From contig ML996709.1 of the NCBI GenBank assembly GCA_010356995.1, positions 14,606 through 78,605 on the forward strand: a DNA stretch of 64,000 bases. The letters are read 5' to 3'. Of the stretch, positions 56,925 through 64,000 are shown one piece after another. This DNA comes from Trichodelitschia bisporula. Its lineage: Eukaryota > Ascomycota > Dothideomycetes > Phaeotrichales > Phaeotrichaceae. Position 1 is the stretch's first letter, and each line of letters opens with the position of its first letter. Both the position numbers and the translations under genes were made by a program. The notes under the pieces are model-generated. The model searched no databases. It was not told the DNA's origin and was given only the letters and a program-made list of their open reading frames with translations.

Positions 56925-58035
56925 GGTTGCTTGGTTGGGGATTTGGGTTGGGGAATTGATTTTCGGTGTGAGATGGAGTTGGTTTGGGTTGGAGTGAGGT
57001 TGTTCTGTTGTTGGGGCCGGGTTTTATATCGCTGGTGATGTCTTGGAGCAGCGACGTCGGGCAGCACAGCGAGGGTAGGAACGAGCGACGTGGGTGGGAA
57101 GCGGCGAGAGCCAAGGTGGAAAGAGTGAAGCACAACGGACGAGAACAGACAATAGCAACAGAACCTTACACAGTAGGACCGTCCTCGTACTTACATATTG
57201 CCCTCGAGAAGACCGTTGCGGCTCCCTCTCCGCGACGGATCATGCATGTACACAAGCCCGGCGGCTCGCCCATTCACCCTCCCGCCTGCCCAACCAAGCG
57301 CCTGTGGCCTTGGTGATCGGTGGTAGGGAGCATCGGAAGGCAGCCTTGTGCTCTTCAGATGGATACGGGTTCCAATTGCGGTTGATGATGCACCTGCAAT
57401 CTGGAAGGGGGGGTGCTGTCGTTGGTTGCGCCGCATTCGCGATTTTGGACGTCGTCTGGCATCGACGCCTGATTGGAGGCGGGTGATGCCGAGCGAATAT
57501 CCGACACGACCACTCACCTCTACGTGTGTCACGGAGAGAAGAGATGGATGAGAGGCGACTTTGCTATCACCAATAGACCACGGCAGATCTCATGATATTT
57601 GTTGCTTACGTCCGCAATCCGTGGTTCCATTGATTCTCTAGCCCAACATTCCTATGGCGCCTAGTTCGATGCTCGTTTCTTCCTCCGGCTCGGCTCTTCC
57701 TTCGGTGTTTCGGCTTCAACATGGCGTAGTCCATTCCTCCTCCACGTGTTGGGTATAGCTTTTGATGGGAGCGGTGTGCGTCATCTCGAAGCGCCTCAGC
57801 CGAGGCGGATTCATTCTCGAAGGTCTTTGCCAAGTGTACGTACGGTACCGCATGCCGGCGACACCTCACGTGTTCCCCAATGTTGCACCACAGCAATGGA
57901 AAAAGGATGACATTATGTTTCACGCCATTCAAGCGACCCGCCCGCCATCCAATCCCGCCAGCCAGATACAACCCCTCGACGTTATTCACCATCGTCCCAT
58001 GCCATCCGCGCTATGTCCTGCTATGAAAAGGGTTA
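56925..58035. other. Intergenic, no gene recognised
   Basis: Between the start of the secreted-protein gene and the stop of PAN3, both on the minus strand. Only short unsupported frames are seen; one TATA element is listed. Confidence 0.5.
57022..57028 (-). promoter_or_regulatory. TATA box of the secreted-protein gene
   Basis: TATAAAA on the minus strand lies 98 bases before the start codon at 56924, a usual distance for a strongly regulated fungal promoter. No other TATAAAA is closer. Confidence 0.55.
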
Positions 58036-60184
58036 CTAACCCCGCCGCGCCGCCCCCCTTACCAGCTCATTGAACGCCGTCTCAATGCCCTTCTTCAACT
58101 CCTTGTAGCTGATAATCAAGCTGGTCTGCTCGTCCCGGCTGACAAGGTTGATCAACTCCGCGCTACCCGCATCCAGCTTGTTCAAACACGTGATGATATG
58201 GCCCAAATCCACCACCGGCCGCCCATTCTCGTCAACGGCGTGGAAGACGTAGTCGCGGAAGAGCTTGAGGTAGTACCTCTCGCCAGTCTCGCTCCACTGC
58301 TCGTTGTGCTCGTACTCGGGCCGCTCGTTGATCAGCCCCAGCTTCGCCATCAGCCGCACCAGCCGCCCGTTCTCCAGTTCGCCCATCAGCATGCTGTACA
58401 ACGTGTCCTCGGCATGGAACGTATTGTCCAGCACCGTCGTCACCTCTGATGCGATGCCAGTCAAGAAGATGTCAATATTCTTCTCCGGATGCGGGTTCGC
58501 CGGCGTGTTAGGTGGGTGCAGCAGCCACGTCACAGCATCCTTAAGCCGAGGCGAGTAGTGGCGCGTGAGATGGTCCAGCGCCTTGGGCATGTTGAGCGTG
58601 GCGTTAGCATTGCTGGCGATGCAAAGTACCAACCGCCCGAGCTGCAGAAAGTCGTCTTGCTGCTGCTCCTCAACCGGCGGCAGCGCGTCGCATTTGACAA
58701 GGTCAACGATTCCACACCCATTGAGCCGGATGCGGTTCTTGGACGTCAGCAGCACCTTGCTCGGGGAAATCACCTGTGCCGCCAGCCCGCTCGAGTGGAT
58801 GGCCTTGAGCGCTGATGCAGTCTGCACCAAGTAGCTCCACAGCACCGCCTCGGAAACAGCCTGCGGCTGCGCGCGGCTCTGGAAGCGCGGGTTTGGGTTG
58901 TGATGGAGGTGTGTCTCCGTCAGCGTCTTCGAGTTGGGGTGGTAGTCAGTCACGAAGATGAGCGAGCTGTCGCCAAAGTCGCGCGTTGTGAAGGCTTCGT
59001 GAATGGACACTACGCTGCCATTGTTGATGCGTTTCCACGGCCGCACCGCGAGGATCGCCTTTTCGTTCGTGAGCCGGTACCCTGGCCCGTCAGCACGCCC
59101 CGCATTGAGAGACATCACCTACCTTCGAGCCGGCGCAGCGCGTACAGCTTGCCATCCTTGCCGGAGGTCGCCTTGTAAGCCCACGTGACGTATCCAAAGG
59201 TCGTCGTGTTGCGCTGGTTGTTGGTGTCGAGCGGAACAAGGGAGTGGAAGTGGTCAACGGTCACGGGGAGCGTAGAGTCTGCATGTTAGCGGCGCGGTTA
59301 AAGTCTAGCTAAGGCATACTGGGCAGTGTCTGCAGCGAAGCCTCGGCCTTGCGCTGAAGCTCTTCTCGCAGCTTATCGGGAATGAAGAAATCGTGGCTTG
59401 CGCGCTGATACGGGAGCAGGTTCTCGCGATGCGGGCCCATGGGCGCGTAGTTGTGGTATTGAGCCTGCGATGTGAGCAACATAACTACATACCTACAAAA
59501 CATACCGGTTGCGCAAAAGCGTTGGCACCTTGGTGAAAGAACGAGCCGGCCATGCTGGTGGGATCCGTGGCGTAGGGATTTATCTGCTGTTGATGGCCGG
59601 CCATGCCGGACACAGATGCCAGAGAATAAGGGTCGTAAGAACTAAGGAGACTGGCGGCAACCTGCTGGTCGGCCTGCTGCATGAGGCTGGAGTCAAAGGT
59701 TTGCGGTACAAATTCACGGAACTCGCGTGACCAGTCTGACTGAGGCGAAGTTTGCGTTGTGTTGGCGGCCGTGACAGTGTTCGTTTTTGGAGTGAATGGA
59801 GCAGCGTTTGCTGATTTGGGGGATATTGTAGTGCTGCGGGCGGCACCATTACTTGCGGGTTGCAGCGGTTTAAAGGATGGAGAGTCGACATTCAATCGCC
59901 GACCAGATCTGTGAGAGCGATGTTCAGCAGGGACCAAAACGCGCTGCGCCCAACTCACTTGTCACCGTTTGCTGACTTGTCCACGTTGTGGTTGTAGAGG
60001 CAACCTTCATTCTCGAAGCGACAATGCCCAAAAAGTCCAATGTTCCGGCAGATGGTGTTGCGGGAGTTCTCTGGGAACGCGTGAGCTCAATACCCACGCA
60101 CCACTTAGCACACGTACCCCGCCCTTTGGGACGTGGAGACACGACCCCGCGGCCACCGGGACTACCCCCAATTGATGTAGCCAT
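58036..60184 (-). CDS. PAN3: PAN3, regulatory subunit of the PAN2-PAN3 deadenylase
   Basis: Recruits the PAN2 nuclease to poly(A)-binding protein and starts poly(A) tail shortening in the cytoplasm. Six exons, 60184-60118, 60070-59959, 59908-59506, 59464-59320, 59278-59123 and 59081-58036, total 1929 bases and 642 residues; every junction keeps phase. The CCCH zinc finger (C30, C39, C46, H50) is split by the first intron's neighbour exon and binds poly(A). A PAM2-like LNVDSPSFKPL (65-75) would bind poly(A)-binding protein. After a disordered linker comes the pseudokinase (LYALRRLEGYRLTNEKAI, with DDFLQLGRLVLCIA later), lacking kinase catalysis, then the coiled-coil and C-terminal knob (HAVDENGRPVVDLGHIITCLNKL). 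Length matches fungal homologues. Confidence 0.97.
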
Positions 60185-61636
60185 GTCTACGTCTATCTCG
60201 TACGTTGCTGGATCTAAAGAATAGGTTGCATCTGAGGGAGAAGACTCGAGAGGACAGGCGCATGCGGGTGGGGTTGACGAAGGAGGGGCTTTAACAAAGG
60301 ATAAAGCGGGGATGGATGCAAAAGCACGCCGGAGGCTCCAGGAAGCAGCAGCAGTAGGCGGATGGAAGGCGCTGTGATCGTTAGCCGTTCGATCCATCTT
60401 GAGCGGTGTTGTTCTCAGACGGGCGGCTTGCATTGTCCTACCTTCTGAAGGCTGGTGGAAGTGGGTGGTGGCTTAAAAGGCCGGTAGCAACAACGCCATG
60501 GCCGACAACTTGCCACTGCCGTTGAGAGGACTGGTATAAGGGATCATGGGGGGGAAGGAAAGACTAAAGGATAAGCATTGGGGTATTCCGACCAGATAAT
60601 GTGGTATAAGCAACGCGGCTGCGTCGCTGAGGCGTCTGAAGTCCGACGGTAAGGCGGTGAGGGAGGGCAGAATAGTTTGGGAGCCACAGACTGGCTAAGA
60701 TTAGAATGATGTGGGACAGGGGAACGTCAAACAATAATTTGGCAACAGGACCGCTGGAACAGAGCTATCGAGCAGTATTTTGAGCTGCGTCTTTGACCAT
60801 CTCTACAATGTGACGTGTTCTGACCTTGGGAATATACTGAACGCAAATCGAAAGATGAATCCCCAGATGTCAGACAAAGACTATTCCTGGTCCGCGCATC
60901 CGGCAGACCATCACTCTTTGTCAAAGAGAGCCTCCTTCCAGCTCAACAGTGACATAGGATGTTTCCCGGTCGACGTTGGCTCAAATGTTCACACAAATCG
61001 ATCGGATAGACGATGTCTTCTAGGCTCACTCCAAAGGTCCTGCGCCTGCTGGTGACGGAAGATGCAGAGCGATTCCAACATCTGCAGGCTAACCGGAGTC
61101 GCTCGATTTGCAACATGACCATTCTTTCTCCTCAAGGACGAGATATCGCATGCCTCGATTGCTATCGTGATTGCAACCAACCTTGTCACTCTCTGGCGAA
61201 CCGTTTGCTGAGCATTGTGTTTCCCTAGGCCCCTGACGTACGTCTGTATAACAACCTGTGGTATTGATTCTGATAAAAGCCTCCTCTGGGCCGATGATAT
61301 CTTTGAAAGAACAGCGATATATGCCGGAGATGCTATGCGCGTCGTGATGCATTTTGCTACATCAGTTTCTGATGGCTTTAAAAGTTCAACAGGAGACCTC
61401 TGTTTTATCTTTGAGATAGGGGTTGAGAATTATACGAGCTCTGCAGCGTGCTCCAGTCACTTGAAGGAAAGCGGAAGATATAAAGCGAAGGTGTTTCCTG
61501 TTGCCTTTCACAAGGCAGATCTCTTGGACGACGCAATATGGTGATGTTGCCACGTGACACCGACTGGCCAAGCCAACAGCTCTGGCAACAACGTTACTCC
61601 CTCTCCTTCACCATCCTTAGAAATTCCTCAGCAACC
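60185..61636. other. Intergenic, shared promoter region
   Basis: Between the divergent starts of PAN3 (minus) and the UBX gene (plus). Open frames are short and unsupported. GC content drops in the middle (about 60,730-61,540); no repeat or RNA gene is recognised. Confidence 0.5.
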
Positions 61637-63190
61637 ATGAGCTCGCAAAACGGTGGTGTCGACCTGGACAGCCTCACAGACGACCAGCGCGCAGTTCTGC
61701 AGGAGTATATCGGTGTCACACAGCAGGATGCCGCAGCCGCCGTCCCGCTACTGCAGCGGACGCAATGGAATATCCAAGTAAGGCACTCGCAAGCTACATT
61801 TCTTTCGTTTGCTGACCACTAGATCGCCATCGCACGCTTCTTTGATGGCGAGCCTGCCACTGATCCCGTGGCTGAAGCACTGGCCGCAGCTCCGCCCGAC
61901 CCGCGCCGTGAAGAGGTGCTCATGAACGGCTTCTCGAGCCGGCGCAACCGCAACCCGAACCTCGAGCCTGCGCCTCGGATAGTACCACAACGAGACACAC
62001 AAGTCAGCGCGCCGCTCATCCTTACGCTGCTGTTAACTCCGTTCTCCCTTCTCTACGCCATTCTCTCCCGAACGTTCCGCTTTACCGGGTGGCTATTCCC
62101 GTTCCTTCCCCGCATATTCGCGCGTTTCAGTGGACTAGGGCCAGGAAATACTCGGTGGAGCAATGGGCGGGTCGCTCTCAAGCCCCGCGACACCGCGGCA
62201 CGGTTTATACGCGAGTTTGAGGAGCAGTACAGCCCGGACACGCTGCCGTTCGTGGAGAACGGCTACGCGCAGGCCCTCGACGCTGCGAAGCAGGACCTCA
62301 AGTTCCTGCTAGTTATACTCATATCTCCGGAGCACGACGACACCTCGGCATATGTCCACGACACGCTCCTGGCGCCCTCTGTCCGGGACTTCCTTCGCTC
62401 CGCGTCCGACAGCCTCCTAATCTGGGGTGGCAACGTTCAGGATGCCGAAGCCTACCAGGTTTCCGAGAAACTCGGGCTCTCCAAGTTTCCATTCGCCGCC
62501 CTCATCTGCCACACTCCCTCCGTGTCCTCGACCGCCATGTCCATCGTCGCCCGCCTCACCGGCCCACTCCCACCCGCCACCTTCCTCTCCCAGCTCCAGC
62601 AGGCCATCGAGCGGCACGGCCCCGGACTCGACCGTGCCCGTCGTGCAAAGCAGGAGCAGCAGGCCGCGCGCTCGATCAGGGAGCAGCAAAACTCCGCGTA
62701 TGAGCGTAGTCTAGCACAGGACCGTGAGCGCGCGCGGCGCAAGCGTGAAGAGGAAGAAGCGAAGGCACGGGTGGAAGAGGAGGCAAAGCGTGCGGAGGAA
62801 GCGAAGCTGGCATACGAGCGTGATTTGCAGGCCTGGCGGGTGTGGCGCGCGGGGCAGATTGTTCCTGAGCCTGCTCAGGACGACAAGGAAGCCGTGCGGA
62901 TCAGCATTCGCCTACCGGATGGGAAGCGCGTGGTTCGTCGGTTTGGGCCGCGGCTGGGGCTGGAGGAGTTATATGCCTTTGTCGAGTGTCACGATCTGGT
63001 TGGGACAGGCGAGACAGGTGGGTCGAAGCCTGTGGGCTTTACCCCTCAATACGGTTTCCGCCTCGTTAGCCCGATGCCGAGGGAAGTGTACTCTGTGGAT
63101 GGGGCGGGGACGGTGCGGGAGCGGATTGGGCGAAATGGGAACTTGATTGTAGAGCCTGTTGGAGAGGATGAAGATGAAGAGGAGCAGTAG
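61637..63190 (+). CDS. UBX-domain protein, FAF2/UBXD8-like (Ubx2/Ucp10 type)
   Basis: Membrane-anchored adaptor that recruits the Cdc48/p97 unfoldase to ER or lipid-droplet clients during ER-associated degradation. Exon 1 (61637-61777) and exon 2 (61823-63190) join in phase to give 502 residues. Domains in order: UBA-like (about 9-55; LTDDQRAVLQEYIGVT, RTQWNIQIAIARFFDG); a hydrophobic hairpin (about 110-145) that would insert from one side of the membrane; a UAS thioredoxin-like domain (about 160-290; FLLVILISPEHDD, KLGLSKFPFAALI); a long Arg/Glu/Ala coiled coil (about 300-350); and a UBX domain (about 365-480; IRLPDGKRVVRRF, YGFRLVSPMPREVY). An acidic tail ends the protein. The order matches human FAF2. 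Confidence 0.94.
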
Positions 63191-64000
63191 CGATATTGTC
63201 ATCATTTGCGGGGTGCATTGCTGGCGTCATTTGAATGTAGACAGACTTGTTTAACAGCGTGTGAGGGGCGTTCTGGGCGGGCCTTCTTGTGCACGCTTTT
63301 GGATTGGGTATAGAGGAGGACAGGCGGGGTGGATCGCGATCCAACGGGTGTTGGGTGTGGGGTGTATGGTCCAGCGTGGTTGCGAATGAGGGCACGGTGA
63401 TTACGGTATATTGCCCGTTGTATGTAGCCCGGGCCAGGCGCTTAATATGGCACTCTGTTCGGCGCGCTTGTTTCCTGGTTTGTGCTGTTGTTACGGGCGG
63501 GGGTGGGATATATGTGAGCGCTATTGTTGGGGGGGGGGGACGTACTTTGCGGTTACCGTGGTATGGGATGATATCTAATGGCCGTGGTGAGGGGTATCTG
63601 CAGCCACCATCTCCTCGGACTGTCCACTGACGTTGGCGTAGTTGCGATACCTCTGTCCCTATATGCCCAAGAAACACAAACAGATGATCTTCACCCGCCT
63701 AGCACTAACATACCATCCGTCCCCAAAACGGCAACCTGCCAACCTGACGATCACTCGGCGCCGTCCAGAGCCGCCCGTTAGCCCACCCAGTCGCGCTGTC
63801 GAACGGTGTCAGCCGCCCGCGGGACCCCCAATCTATGCCCCGCGTATATTACGGGCTGCGTAGAGTGCTCGTCTACCTGGCGCAGGCGGGGTATATCCGG
63901 CCGGGTGCGCGAGCTTCCTGCTCTCGCCGCTAGGACTGCGGTTCCTGGACTCGGCGTGCGTGGCTGTTTATGGGTCTGTATATAGCGGGCGTGTCTGCTG
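63191..64000. other. Window end, no gene recognised
   Basis: The 3' region of the UBX gene, followed by G-rich sequence (a run of 10 G near 63,530) and C-rich sequence to the end. Short frames on both strands show no family resemblance. A gene could begin beyond the window edge. Confidence 0.45.

Noticed and set aside
63066-63677. 203-codon minus-strand frame after the UBX gene
   Set aside because: It partly overlaps the antisense of the UBX coding end, is Pro/Thr/His-rich low-complexity sequence and has no domain.

Overview
The window is nuclear DNA from a filamentous ascomycete (Pezizomycotina). The signs are short GT-AG introns of roughly 40-140 bases with CTAAC/CTGAC-like branch sites, a Con-6 conidiation gene, a fungal-type class II cAMP phosphodiesterase, a fungal rvt (reverse-transcriptase-related) cellular gene, and an AT-rich island full of decayed repeats that looks like the product of repeat-induced point mutation (RIP). 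A Dothideomycete is plausible, but that is inference. Gene models below were spliced by hand from reading frame, splice sites and family similarity. Where exon lengths sum to a whole number of codons this is stated.

Layout. 1-11 kb: a GH27 alpha-galactosidase (minus, at the window edge), con-6, a PAC4-like proteasome chaperone, an N2227/carnosine N-methyltransferase and a Gln/Ala-rich conserved fungal protein. 11-18 kb: gene-poor, with pyrimidine-rich and simple-repeat DNA. 18-31.5 kb: a dense housekeeping block with divergent mitochondrial uS9m and eEF1B-gamma sharing a short promoter, class II cAMP phosphodiesterase, adenosine kinase, an EST1/SMG7-like protein and a ZNF511-like zinc-finger protein. 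31.5-41 kb: an AT-rich, gene-free island holding three copies of a palindromic TA-flanked MITE family and other inverted repeats. 40,964-47,069: a young Ty3/gypsy element with two identical 208-base LTRs and a 5-base target duplication; its pol is broken. Just beyond lies a decayed small conserved fungal gene. 48-51 kb: the rvt gene, with an in-frame TAG and an altered catalytic motif. 51-57 kb: peroxisomal acyl-CoA thioesterase, an alpha/beta hydrolase-like protein with a cysteine-rich tail, a PAP2 phosphatase-like protein and a small secreted protein. 58-63 kb: PAN3 and a UBX/UAS (FAF2-like) protein.

Themes. Several genes serve mRNA fate (EST1/SMG7-like, PAN3), purine/cAMP metabolism (phosphodiesterase next to adenosine kinase), proteostasis (PAC4-like, UBX) and lipid metabolism (thioesterase, PAP2-like). 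Three predicted enzymes have lost a residue normally needed for catalysis: the rvt protein, the alpha/beta hydrolase and the PAP2 protein. The rvt gene, close to both the RIP-like island and a recent retroelement, is the most interesting locus.
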